Assembly: GCA_024690825.1 (NCBI GenBank)
Contig: JAILOK010000056.1
Coordinates: 124,001-188,000 of the forward strand
From: Lachnospiraceae bacterium
Lineage (GTDB): Bacteria > Bacillota > Clostridia > Lachnospirales > Lachnospiraceae
DNA: 64,000 nucleotides
Direction of reading: 5' to 3'
The notes under the pieces were generated by a model. It worked only from the letters and a program-made list of their open reading frames with translations, had not been told where the DNA came from and searched no databases. A program made the position numbers and the translations under genes. Of this stretch, positions 54,052 through 62,713 are shown piece after piece; the first letter of the stretch is position 1; each line of letters opens with the position of its first letter.

Positions 54052-55677
54052 ATGACCGGTGCTGATGTAATGGCAAAATGTCTTGAAAAAGAAGAAGTGA
54101 AGGTTATCTTCGGATATCCGGGCGTGGCCATCTGCCCGTTTTTTGACGCCATGTCAAATACCGATATCGACATGGTCCTGGTCAGAAGCGAGCAGAATGC
54201 GGGACACGCTGCTTCAGGCTATGCAAGGACCACAAAAAAGGTCGGCGTGTGTGCGGTGACGAGCGGCCCCGGAGCAACAAACCTTCTAACGGGAATAGCT
54301 ACCGCCTATGCCGATTCGATCCCCCTTGTCTGCATCAGCGGTCAGGTGGAAACAGACCAGCTCGGTTCCGATGTTTTTCAGGAAGCGGATGTGACAGGGG
54401 CTGCGGAAAGCTTCGTCAAATACAGCTATCTTGTCAAAGATCCAAAGGAGATACCGAGAGTATTTAAGGAGGCCTTTCATATAGCAAATACCGGAAGAAG
54501 AGGACCGGTACTCATCGATGTCCCCATGGATGTACAGAGAGCACAGGTTTCATCTTTTTCATATCCGTCGGATCTGTCGCTTCGAACCTATAAACCGACG
54601 GTCAAGGGACATATCCAGCAGATAAAAAAGGCGATATCCGAGCTTTCAAAGGCCAAAAGACCTCTCATCTGTGCAGGAGGCGGCATCTTCCTTTCGGATG
54701 CGCAGTCAGAACTTAAAAAACTCGTGGAAAAACACAGGATACCTCTTGTGACGACCATGATGGGAATAGGAGTCCTGCCGACGAAACATGAGCTCAATTT
54801 CGGGATGATAGGAAATAACGGCTGTATCGGTGCGACCCGTGCCATGAGCGAGTGCGACATGCTGATCATGATAGGGGCGAGAGTTGCGGACCGTGCTGTA
54901 AAGCAGCCTGATCTTATTATGGAAAACAAGGTCCTGGTACATATAGATGTCGACCCTGCGGAGATCGGAAAGAATGTGGGACCCACGATCCCGATAGTCG
55001 GAGATGCAAAGAATATATTAAAGGATATCGACGGAATAGAATTTGATATCGATACTTCCGAATGGGTGAAAACTCTCAAGGAATACCGTGCTCTTCCGGG
55101 CGGAAGGAAAAAGCCCGAAAGACATGTGGATCCGGCGGAATTCATAGAGACGATGACGGATATTATGGATGACAATGCGATCTATGTTGCCGATGTCGGA
55201 CAGAACCAGATCTGGTCCTGCAGAAACGCCATCATAAAAAAGGGCAGGTTCTATACGACGGGAGGAATGGGAACAATGGGATATGCGGTCCCTGCTGCCA
55301 TCGGAGCAAAAAAAGCGGATCCGAAAAGGCAGGTAGTAGCCGTATCGGGCGATGGAGGATTCCAGATGGCCATGTGCGAGCTTGCGACCGCGATGCAGGA
55401 AAAACTCGATGTGAAGATCGTGGTCCTGAAAAACAACTATCTCGGACTTGTCAGGGAATACCAGCATTTCAACTTAAATGACAGATATGAGATGGTAGAT
55501 CTTCCCGATCATCCGAATCTCGAATATCTGGCGAAGGCCTATGACATGGACTATTTCAGGCTTTCCGAAAATTCGGACATAAAGGATACAGCGAAAGCCT
55601 TCCTGAAGGATAAGAATGCGGCTTTGATGGAAGTCGTGATCGATCCGGAAGATACGGTTAAATACGCAAGTAAGTGA
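54052..55677 (+). CDS. ilvB: Acetolactate synthase, large subunit
   Basis: 541 residues, a thiamine-diphosphate enzyme. The catalytic Glu is in VRSEQNAGHAASGYA; the ThDP/Mg motif is GDGGFQMAMCELATA with KNNYLGLVREYQ. It condenses two pyruvates to acetolactate, or pyruvate with 2-oxobutyrate, for branched-chain amino acids. The ATG at 54052 has GGAGG at 54039-54043. The ilvN small subunit follows after 14 bp. Confidence 0.95.
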   Translation: MTGADVMAKCLEKEEVKVIFGYPGVAICPFFDAMSNTDIDMVLVRSEQNAGHAASGYARTTKKVGVCAVTSGPGATNLLTGIATAYADSIPLVCISGQVETDQLGSDVFQEADVTGAAESFVKYSYLVKDPKEIPRVFKEAFHIANTGRRGPVLIDVPMDVQRAQVSSFSYPSDLSLRTYKPTVKGHIQQIKKAISELSKAKRPLICAGGGIFLSDAQSELKKLVEKHRIPLVTTMMGIGVLPTKHELNFGMIGNNGCIGATRAMSECDMLIMIGARVADRAVKQPDLIMENKVLVHIDVDPAEIGKNVGPTIPIVGDAKNILKDIDGIEFDIDTSEWVKTLKEYRALPGGRKKPERHVDPAEFIETMTDIMDDNAIYVADVGQNQIWSCRNAIIKKGRFYTTGGMGTMGYAVPAAIGAKKADPKRQVVAVSGDGGFQMAMCELATAMQEKLDVKIVVLKNNYLGLVREYQHFNLNDRYEMVDLPDHPNLEYLAKAYDMDYFRLSENSDIKDTAKAFLKDKNAALMEVVIDPEDTVKYASK

Positions 55678-55691
55678 TATGGGAGGGTGAC

Positions 55692-56174
55692 ATGAAAAAA
55701 ATATATTCTGTCCTTGTGGAAAACAGATCCGGCGTTCTTTCAAAGGTATCCGGACTCTTTGCAAGGAGATGTTTCAATATCGAAAGTCTTGCCGTGGGAG
55801 AGACCGACGATCCCAATGTTTCGGTGATGACAATAGTCTCAAGCGGAGATGCCCGCACCATAGAGCAGATTGAAAAACAGCTCAACAAAAAACTTGACGT
55901 CATCAAGGTAAAGACCTTTGATGAGGACTCAAGCATAAGCCGTGAACTCATGCTCCTCAAAGTCAAATACAACAAATCCAACCGCCGTGAGATCATGGAG
56001 ATCTGTGACGCCATGAAGGCAGAGATCGTGGACATGTCGCAGAACCTCATGATCATCCAGATCTGCGACAGACCGGAGCGCACCCGTATGATGATCAAGC
56101 TCCTGTCGTCCGTTTCCATAGTAGAGATAGCAAGAACAGGCACTCTGGCCCTGGCAAAATGCGAGACTGAATAA
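55692..56174 (+). CDS. ilvN: Acetolactate synthase, small subunit
   Basis: 160 residues. ACT domain (MKKIYSVLVENRSGVLSKVS, then RRCFNIESLAVGETDDP) and the C-terminal IlvH-like domain (VEIARTGTLALAKC). It regulates IlvB and gives valine feedback. The ATG at 55692 has GGGAGGG just upstream. A second paralogue starts at 63909. Confidence 0.95.
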   Translation: MKKIYSVLVENRSGVLSKVSGLFARRCFNIESLAVGETDDPNVSVMTIVSSGDARTIEQIEKQLNKKLDVIKVKTFDEDSSISRELMLLKVKYNKSNRREIMEICDAMKAEIVDMSQNLMIIQICDRPERTRMMIKLLSSVSIVEIARTGTLALAKCETE

Positions 56175-56200
56175 GAATACCATATCTTGTATTTTTATAC

Positions 56201-56229
56201 TTGCAACAGTTGCAGATATGGGTTATAAT
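56201..56229 (+). promoter_or_regulatory. Promoter of the fab operon
   Basis: TTGCAA at 56201-56206, 17-nt spacer, perfect TATAAT at 56224-56229. About 90 nt before acpP. Confidence 0.85.
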
Positions 56230-56252
56230 TTTTTTTGTTGTGCATATCGTTT

Positions 56253-56264
56253 TGATAATTATCA
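56253..56264. promoter_or_regulatory. Palindromic operator candidate in the fab leader
   Basis: TGATAATTATCA is a perfect 12-bp palindrome just downstream of the start site. It resembles the FabT type of site (TTTGA....TCAAA), so a MarR/FabT-like regulator is plausible. Confidence 0.55.
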
Positions 56265-56319
56265 GATGTGGTTATGAAAACTATGTGCGCGGATTGTTCA
56301 AGATGAGGAGGAAAAAGAA

Positions 56320-56544
56320 ATGAACGATGTAAAAGAAACCATAGTAAAGATCATCGCGGAATATCTCGACAAGGATGCATCAGAGATATCGACTACCGAG
56401 ACATTCACCGACATAGGACTTGATTCTCTCGATATCATGGAACTTGTTATGCAGATCCAGGATGAGCTTGACTGCAAGATCGAGCTTTCACAGGATATCA
56501 CAAACATCGACAAGCTTACCGAGCTGATCGAAGCAAATAAGTAA
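56320..56544 (+). CDS. acpP: Acyl carrier protein
   Basis: 74 residues, acidic and the usual ACP size. The 4'-phosphopantetheine site is the DSLD motif in FTDIGLDSLDIMELVMQ (Ser37). It carries growing acyl chains in type II fatty acid synthesis. GAGGAGG precedes the ATG. It is the first gene of the fab operon, with 14 bp to fabK. Confidence 0.97.
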   Translation: MNDVKETIVKIIAEYLDKDASEISTTETFTDIGLDSLDIMELVMQIQDELDCKIELSQDITNIDKLTELIEANK

Positions 56545-56558
56545 TTACCGGAGGAAAT

Positions 56559-57500
56559 ATGATCATCAAAGATAACCCGGTATGCGGTATGCTCGGTATA
56601 GATTATCCTGTCTTTCAGGGCGGTATGGCATGGGTTGCGGATGCAGAGCTTGCAGCCGCTGTCTCAAACGCGGGAGGACTCGGGCTTATTGCCGCCATGA
56701 ACTCAAACGGAGAGCAGCTCAGAGAGCAGATAATAAAAGCGAAGACCCTTACAGATAAGGTTTTTGGCGTCAATCTGATGCTGATGAGCCCTTATATCGA
56801 AGAGGCTGTGAATGTGGTCTGCGAGGAAAAGGTAAAGGTTGTGACGACCGGTGCCGGAAATCCCGCAAAGTATATGGAACAGCTTAAGGGAGCGGGTGTA
56901 AAGGTCATCTGCGTAGTCGCAAGCGTCGCTCTGGCAGTTATGTGTGAGAGAATGGGTGCCTCGGCAGTTGTGGCAGAAGGGTGTGAATCCGGAGGACATG
57001 TGGGAGAGACCACGACCATGGCTTTGGTTCCCCAGGTCGTAGATGCTGTAAATATTCCTGTGATCGCTGCAGGAGGGATAGCCGACGGCAGAGGAATGGC
57101 GGCTGCCTTCATGCTCGGTGCTTCAGGCGTACAGATGGGAACAAGATTCCTTACGGCTAAGGAATGCAATATCCACCAAAACTACAAGGAAAAGGTCTTA
57201 AAGGCGAAGGATATCGACACCATAGTCACGGGGAAAAAACTCGGTCATCCCGTCCGTGCTCTCAAAAACCATATGACAAGGGAATTTGCCAAAATGGAGC
57301 AGAATCCCGAAACCACAAGCGACGAGCTTGAAGCTATGGGAGCAGGTGCCTTAAGACGTGCCGTAAAAGAAGGGGACGTGAAGGACGGCTCCTGTATGTG
57401 TGGGCAGATCGCAGGTCTTGTCAATGATGAGCTTACCTGTAAAGAGATCGTCGAAAGCATAGTAAAAGACGCAGCGGAACTGATCGGAGAGAGGATTTAA
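56559..57500 (+). CDS. fabK: Enoyl-ACP reductase II (FMN-dependent FabK)
   Basis: 313 residues. FabK/nitronate monooxygenase-type TIM barrel: FQGGMAWVADAELAAAVSNA, TTGAGNPAKYMEQLK, EGCESGGHVGETTTMALVPQ and VIAAGGIADGRGM. The neighbourhood of fab genes favours FabK over nitronate monooxygenase. It performs the last step of each elongation round and replaces FabI, which usually means insensitivity to triclosan. Its stop overlaps fabD by 1 bp. Confidence 0.93.
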   Translation: MIIKDNPVCGMLGIDYPVFQGGMAWVADAELAAAVSNAGGLGLIAAMNSNGEQLREQIIKAKTLTDKVFGVNLMLMSPYIEEAVNVVCEEKVKVVTTGAGNPAKYMEQLKGAGVKVICVVASVALAVMCERMGASAVVAEGCESGGHVGETTTMALVPQVVDAVNIPVIAAGGIADGRGMAAAFMLGASGVQMGTRFLTAKECNIHQNYKEKVLKAKDIDTIVTGKKLGHPVRALKNHMTREFAKMEQNPETTSDELEAMGAGALRRAVKEGDVKDGSCMCGQIAGLVNDELTCKEIVESIVKDAAELIGERI

Positions 57501-58441
57501 TGGGAAAGACAGCTTTTTTATTTGCAGGCCAGGGAGCCCAGTATCCCGGTATGGGAAAGGATTTCTACGAAAGCTTTGATGAGGTGAAGGAGCTTTTTGA
57601 CAAGGCGGAATCAAAAAGACCCGGAACCTTGAAAATGATGTTCGAAGGAAGCGAAGAAGACCTGAAAAGGACTGAAAACACCCAGCCCTGTCTTTTTCTT
57701 GCAGACCTTGCACCGGCTTTGGCACTGCAGAAAAACGGTATTAAGCCGGATGTATGCGCAGGCTTTTCTCTTGGTGAGATCGTCGGAACAGGTGCCAGCG
57801 GGATCCTTTCATACGAGGAAGCTTTTGCGCTGGTATGCAAAAGAGGTGTTTTCATGCAGGAAGCCTCCGACAGGGTTGACGGTAAAATGTTTGCCGTCAT
57901 GAAAATGGAAAAGACAGAGCTTGAAAAGCTCTGCAAAGAAGCAGGCGTATACCCCGTAAACTACAACTGTCCCGGCCAGATAGTCGTATCCGGTGAGGCC
58001 GGAAAAATGGAACAGTTTAAAGGGAAACTTGAGGAGATAAAAGCGCGTTTTGTTCCGCTGGCTGTAGGCGGAGCATTTCACAGCCCGTATATGGAAGCGG
58101 CCGGAAAGAAACTTGCAAAGGAACTTTCCGATGATGGAAAATATCATATAAGCGAACCTGTTCTGCCTCTGTATTCAAACAGGACCGGAAAGACCTACGG
58201 GTCCGGCAGACAGGAGATCATCGACCTTCTTTCCACCCAGGTGTCAAACAGCGTCAGGTGGGAAGATACCCTGAAGAACATGAGGGACGAAGGCGTGGAC
58301 ACCTTTATAGAATGCGGCCCCGGCAAAGCGCTTTCGGGCTTTGTGAAAAGAACGCTGACGGATGTGAATATTTTTAATGTCAGTGATACTGCAGCGTTAA
58401 AGGATACATTGGAAAAGATCGGAGGAAACGGTGTTGCTTGA
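57500..58441 (+). CDS. fabD: Malonyl-CoA:ACP transacylase
   Basis: 313 residues. Oxyanion motif GQGAQYPGMGKDF near the start and catalytic Ser in AGFSLGEIVG (GxSxG); the catalytic His is in GGAFHSPYM. It loads malonyl groups on ACP. It overlaps fabK by 1 bp and fabG by 11 bp. Confidence 0.96.
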   Translation: MGKTAFLFAGQGAQYPGMGKDFYESFDEVKELFDKAESKRPGTLKMMFEGSEEDLKRTENTQPCLFLADLAPALALQKNGIKPDVCAGFSLGEIVGTGASGILSYEEAFALVCKRGVFMQEASDRVDGKMFAVMKMEKTELEKLCKEAGVYPVNYNCPGQIVVSGEAGKMEQFKGKLEEIKARFVPLAVGGAFHSPYMEAAGKKLAKELSDDGKYHISEPVLPLYSNRTGKTYGSGRQEIIDLLSTQVSNSVRWEDTLKNMRDEGVDTFIECGPGKALSGFVKRTLTDVNIFNVSDTAALKDTLEKIGGNGVA

Positions 58442-59177
58442 AGGAAGATGTGCCGTCGTTACAGGCGGAACAAGAGGTATTGGCAAGGCAGTGGCCGCGG
58501 CACTTTTATCGCAGGGTGCAAAGACAGCGGTCATAGCGACAAAGGATACGGAAGAAGCAAGAAAAGCCCTGGCCGAGATAGATCCCGAAGGAACGGGAAG
58601 GGCTTATTTTTATGCCTGCGACATAAGCAGTCCCGAAGCCTGCGATGAAACCGCAAAAAAGATCACGGAGGATGTCGGGAAGGTCGATATCCTTGTGAAC
58701 AATGCGGGGATAACAAGGGACAATATCCTGCCTGCCCTTTCAAAAGATGATATAGATTCTGTCATCGACATCAACCTCAAAGGTACCATGTTCATGACAA
58801 AGGCTTTTATCAGGGGAATGGTGAGGCAGAAGAGCGGATCCATAATAAATATCAGTTCCGTTGTCGGACTCATGGGTAATAAAGGGCAGACGAACTATGC
58901 GGCATCAAAGGCCGGGATCATAGGCTTCACCAAGTCGGTTGCACGTGAATACGGCAGAAAGAATATCAGATGCAACGCTATTGCGCCGGGTTTTATAGAA
59001 ACGAGGATGACGGATGCTTTAAGCGATGCCCAGAAAGAGGAGATAATGAAGTTACTGGTGCTCGAAAGGCTGGGCAAGCCCGAAGATGTGGCAAACCTGG
59101 CTCTGTTTCTGGCATCGGATGCATCATCATATATCACGGGAGAAGTGATAAAAGTGGACGGAGGAATGTATGTATAG
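58431..59177 (+). CDS. fabG: 3-oxoacyl-ACP reductase
   Basis: 248 residues, a short-chain dehydrogenase. NADPH motif TGGTRGIGKA, NNAG, the catalytic Ser in INISSVVG and YxxxK as YAASK. It reduces 3-oxoacyl-ACP. A GTG at 58431 or TTG at 58434 can be the start; both follow GGAGG at 58421-58425. It overlaps fabD by 11 bp and fabF by 8 bp. Confidence 0.95.
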   Translation: MLLEGRCAVVTGGTRGIGKAVAAALLSQGAKTAVIATKDTEEARKALAEIDPEGTGRAYFYACDISSPEACDETAKKITEDVGKVDILVNNAGITRDNILPALSKDDIDSVIDINLKGTMFMTKAFIRGMVRQKSGSIINISSVVGLMGNKGQTNYAASKAGIIGFTKSVAREYGRKNIRCNAIAPGFIETRMTDALSDAQKEEIMKLLVLERLGKPEDVANLALFLASDASSYITGEVIKVDGGMYV

Positions 59178-60408
59178 AGTAGTTGTTACGGGAATGGGCG
59201 TGATAAGCCCCGTGGGAAATGATCTTGAAACCTTTTGGAACAGCCTTATAGAAGGAAAGAACGGAATAGGAAAGATCACGAAATTTGACGCTTCAAGACT
59301 CAAGGCATCTCTTGATGCGGAGGTGAAGGATTTCAATCCGAAAAACTATTACCCTTCGGCGCAGGAGATCAGAAGATCGGATCTTTGCATGCAGTATGCC
59401 TATGCTGCGGCGATCGAAGCGGTTGAAAAAAGCGGGATAATGGAAAGCGATCTGGATAAGGACAGATTCGGAGTATACATCGGTTCGGGTATCGGAGGCA
59501 TCAGTACCACGATCACAAACACCTTAAGACTGAATGAGAAGGGACCCGATATGGTGTCGCCCTTCTTTGTGCCTATGATGATAAGCAACATGCCTACGGG
59601 TGCCGTATCCATACGGTTTGGCGCAAAGGGCCCCACGCTTCCGGTTGTCACGGCCTGCGCCTCATCAAGCCATACTCTCGGAGAGGCATACAGGACTATA
59701 AAGCACGGATACGCTGATGCTATCATAGCCGGCGGTACGGAAGCTGCCATAAACGAGCTTTCAATGGCGGGCTTTGTAAACTGCCAGGCATTAAGCCTTT
59801 CGGAAGATCCCGATGCGGCAAGTCTTCCTTTTGACAAGAGAAGAGGCGGTTTTGTAATGGGTGAAGGTGCGGGCATCCTTATCCTTGAGGAATATGAGCA
59901 CGCAAAGAAAAGAGGAGCAAAGATCTACGCCGAGGTTACAGGCTACGGAAATACGGGAGATGCTTATCATATCACGGCTCCCGATCCTGAAGGATACGGT
60001 GCGATGAGGGCCATAAAGCTTGCGAAGGAAGAGGCCGGCATAACCGATGAGGATGAGATCTACATCAATGCTCACGGAACAGGGACCCATCTCAATGACG
60101 CCATGGAGACAAAGGCGATCAAGGAGGTCTTTGGCCAGAAGGCTTACTCCATACATATAAGCTCGACCAAGTCCATGACGGGACATATGCTTGGTGCAAC
60201 AGGCGCGGTGGAAGCCATAGCTTCTGTAATGGCACTAGATACCGGCATCATTCCCCCGACTATCAACTACAGGGAAAAGGATGAGGAGTGTGATCTTGAT
60301 TATACTCCCAATGAAGCTGTTAAGGCCGATGTGAATACTGCGATGTCAACGTCTCTGGGCTTCGGCGGACACAACGCCTGCGTGGCATTCAGGAAAGTAA
60401 AGGACTGA
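59170..60408 (+). CDS. fabF: 3-oxoacyl-ACP synthase II
   Basis: 412 residues, the normal KAS II length. The catalytic triad is visible: Cys in VTACASSSHT, His in NAHGTGTHLND, and His in TKSMTGHMLGATGA. It condenses malonyl-ACP with acyl-ACP. It begins inside the fabG end, and fabZ starts 1 bp after its stop. The accB gene that often sits here in the streptococcal order is absent. Confidence 0.96.
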   Translation: MYRVVVTGMGVISPVGNDLETFWNSLIEGKNGIGKITKFDASRLKASLDAEVKDFNPKNYYPSAQEIRRSDLCMQYAYAAAIEAVEKSGIMESDLDKDRFGVYIGSGIGGISTTITNTLRLNEKGPDMVSPFFVPMMISNMPTGAVSIRFGAKGPTLPVVTACASSSHTLGEAYRTIKHGYADAIIAGGTEAAINELSMAGFVNCQALSLSEDPDAASLPFDKRRGGFVMGEGAGILILEEYEHAKKRGAKIYAEVTGYGNTGDAYHITAPDPEGYGAMRAIKLAKEEAGITDEDEIYINAHGTGTHLNDAMETKAIKEVFGQKAYSIHISSTKSMTGHMLGATGAVEAIASVMALDTGIIPPTINYREKDEECDLDYTPNEAVKADVNTAMSTSLGFGGHNACVAFRKVKD

Positions 60409-60409
60409 T

Positions 60410-60832
60410 ATGGACAGAGAAGAGATAAAGAAAATCCTCCCTCACAGGGAACCGATGCTCCTCATAGATGAGGTAAACTTAAATGAGGACGGATCAGCAA
60501 CGGGATATTATAAAGTCAGAGGAGACGAGTTCTTTCTTCAGGGACATTTTCCTGACAATCCCATAGTGCCGGGAGTGATCCAGTGCGAGATGATGGCACA
60601 GTCTGCATGTGCCATGTTCAAAGACAAAATAAAAGACGGATGTCTGCCCGTATATACCGGCCTTGACAAGATCCGCTTCAGAGGGATGATCAAGCCGGGC
60701 GATACTATAAAGATCGATACGAAGCTTCTCCGCTCGTCGCATCCCATGTATGTTCTGCATGGAGAGGTGACTGTGGATGGAAAGAAATGCATGAGCGGAG
60801 ATTTTTCATTCGCCATCGTTGATAGTCATTAG
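60410..60832 (+). CDS. fabZ: 3-hydroxyacyl-ACP dehydratase
   Basis: 140 residues, single hot-dog fold. Active-site His in ILPHREPMLLIDEV and the GHFPDNPIVPGVIQCEMMAQ motif with the catalytic Glu. It dehydrates 3-hydroxyacyl-ACP. Its TAG stop (60830-60832) lies within the left inverted repeat of the palindromic element that follows, so the element arrival may have set the end of the gene. Confidence 0.95.
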   Translation: MDREEIKKILPHREPMLLIDEVNLNEDGSATGYYKVRGDEFFLQGHFPDNPIVPGVIQCEMMAQSACAMFKDKIKDGCLPVYTGLDKIRFRGMIKPGDTIKIDTKLLRSSHPMYVLHGEVTVDGKKCMSGDFSFAIVDSH

Positions 60833-61009
60833 CTTAAGCAATAATATACTTCGCCAGGCTCCCGTCGGGGTCTGCGCTCCGCTTCGGTCGGTGCCAAACA
60901 GATGTCCACCGGACATCCGGCACCCCTCCGAATCCTCGCTCCTTCGTCGGCTCGGCTTCGGGTTACCTCCCGACTCGCGCCTGTGTTTTAAGCTTTGGTT
61001 TAAGCTAAT
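60828..61009. repeat. 182-bp GC-rich palindromic element with 10-bp terminal inverted repeats
   Basis: Bounded by ATTAGCTTAA (60828-60837) and its exact inverted copy TTAAGCTAAT (61000-61009). Inside is a strong hairpin: GGTGCC (60890-60895) with GGCACC (60919-60924) around GATGTCC/GGACATC (60901-60907 with 60911-60917), plus repeated CTCCGCTTCGG/CGGCTTCGGG-like tracts. It is GC-richer than its surroundings, with no credible coding capacity. It resembles a MITE or an interspersed palindromic repeat. I recall similar sequences in other Lachnospiraceae, but this was not checked. Confidence 0.65.
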
Positions 61010-61039
61010 GCCATATTCAATTTGGAGATTTATAAAAAT

Positions 61040-62713
61040 ATGTCCGAGATCTATGAAAAATATTATAGTGAGATAATTGATGAAAATGGGAAGATCGTAA
61101 AGATAGAAACCGGTTATCCCGACGATTTCAATTTTGCCTATGATGTGATGGACACCTTGGCAGTTGAAATGTCTGACCGAACAGCTCTTGTCCATAAAAG
61201 CGCGGAAGGACTCGAAAGAAGATTCACATTTTCCGACATGAAGCGTCTGACAGACAAAACTGCAAATGCACTGCTTGATGCAGGCTTAAAAAAAGGCGAC
61301 AGCGTCATGCTGCTCTTAAAAAGAAGGTTTGAGTTCTGGACATCTATCCTTGCCATCCACAAGATAGGCGCGGTAGCCATACCTACAAGCCATATGGTGT
61401 CGGTGGACGATATCAGGGAGCGTGTGATAAAGGCGGATGTCAAAGCCGTCATCTGCGCGAACAGCGAACAGATATGCACCAAGGTTTCGGATGCCGTTGC
61501 GGGAAGAAAGGTTATAAAGATCAAGGTGGGGGATCCTTTTATAGATTTTCTTGACCTGAATGAGATGACGGAAAAAGCTTCCGATAAGCTTGAAAGGATC
61601 AAAACAAAAGCCTCCGACAATATGTCCATGTTCTTTACCTCCGGGACAAACGGTTCGCCGAAGGCGGTCATCCATGACCATTCATACCCGATAGCCCATA
61701 TATATACGGCTAAGAACTGGCACGGTGTAAAAAAGGGAGGACTTCATCTGACCGTGGCTGATTCCGGATGGGCCAAATCCTCATGGGGAAAGCTCTACGG
61801 CCAGTGGTTCATGGGCTGTGCGATCATGGTCTATGATTATGAACAGTTCTATGCGGCCGATATGTTAAAACTTTTGCAGGATGAAAAGATCACTTCATTC
61901 TGTGCACCGCCCACCATATATAAGTATCTGGTCCTGGAGGATTTTTCTTCCTACGATCTGTTTGCACTTGAATGCGTGACAACAGCAGGCGAAGCAATGC
62001 CGGCCGAGGTATCTGAAAAGTTTACGAAGATGACCGGACTTACCGTCAGGGAAGGCTTCGGTCAGACTGAGACGGCTCTGCAGATCTGTACAGCCGTAGA
62101 TGACACGGCAGTTCCCGGATCGATCGGAAAGGGTTCACCGTTATATAATCTTGATGTTGTTGATGTTGAGGGCCGTAGTGTGGGACCTGATGAAGAGGGT
62201 GAGATTGTAATAAGGACAGAGGAAGGGAAAAGACCCATAGGGGTCCTTAAAGGATATCTCGATGATGATGAACTTTACAAAGAACTCTGGTACGGAGGCA
62301 TCTATCATACAAATGATATCGCGACAAGAGATAAAAATGGGAATTTCTTCTACATCGGCAGGAACGACGATGTCATCAAGTCAAGCGGATACCGTATAGG
62401 ACCTTCGGAGGTTGAAGATATACTGATGAAGCATCCGGCTGTTTTTGAATGTGCGGTGACGGCGTACCCTTCAAAGAGAAGAGGATATATCGTCAAGGCC
62501 ACGGTAGTCCTCAATAAGGGTTTTTCCGATGACGGAAAGCTTGCGACCAAACTTCAGGAATTTGTAAAACAGAATGCGGCCATCTATAAATATCCAAGGA
62601 TGATAGTTTTTGCGGACTCGATCCCGCACACCGTGAACGGAAAGATAAACCGGGCGGCAATAAGGGCGGCGGACCGGAAGGCGCTGAAGGAGAAGGAGTC
62701 AGGCAGACCGTAA
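61040..62713 (+). CDS. Acyl-CoA synthetase (AMP-binding, medium-chain/acetyl-like)
   Basis: 557 residues. ANL-superfamily motifs: P-loop FFTSGTNGSPKAVIHDH, EGFGQTETALQIC, IGRNDDVIKSSGYRIGPSEV and the C-terminal Lys in HTVNGKINRAAIR. It activates a carboxylic acid with ATP and CoA; the closest look is to AcsM or propionyl/acetyl synthetases. The ATG at 61040 has a rather distant GGAG at 61024-61027. Separated from fabZ by the palindromic element, it may still belong to the fab transcript. Confidence 0.88.
   Translation: MSEIYEKYYSEIIDENGKIVKIETGYPDDFNFAYDVMDTLAVEMSDRTALVHKSAEGLERRFTFSDMKRLTDKTANALLDAGLKKGDSVMLLLKRRFEFWTSILAIHKIGAVAIPTSHMVSVDDIRERVIKADVKAVICANSEQICTKVSDAVAGRKVIKIKVGDPFIDFLDLNEMTEKASDKLERIKTKASDNMSMFFTSGTNGSPKAVIHDHSYPIAHIYTAKNWHGVKKGGLHLTVADSGWAKSSWGKLYGQWFMGCAIMVYDYEQFYAADMLKLLQDEKITSFCAPPTIYKYLVLEDFSSYDLFALECVTTAGEAMPAEVSEKFTKMTGLTVREGFGQTETALQICTAVDDTAVPGSIGKGSPLYNLDVVDVEGRSVGPDEEGEIVIRTEEGKRPIGVLKGYLDDDELYKELWYGGIYHTNDIATRDKNGNFFYIGRNDDVIKSSGYRIGPSEVEDILMKHPAVFECAVTAYPSKRRGYIVKATVVLNKGFSDDGKLATKLQEFVKQNAAIYKYPRMIVFADSIPHTVNGKINRAAIRAADRKALKEKESGRP

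Noticed and set aside
60819-61076. Open frame of 85 codons through the palindromic element
   Set aside because: Its sequence comes entirely from the repeat hairpins, with Pro/Arg-rich low-quality protein and no ribosome-binding site.
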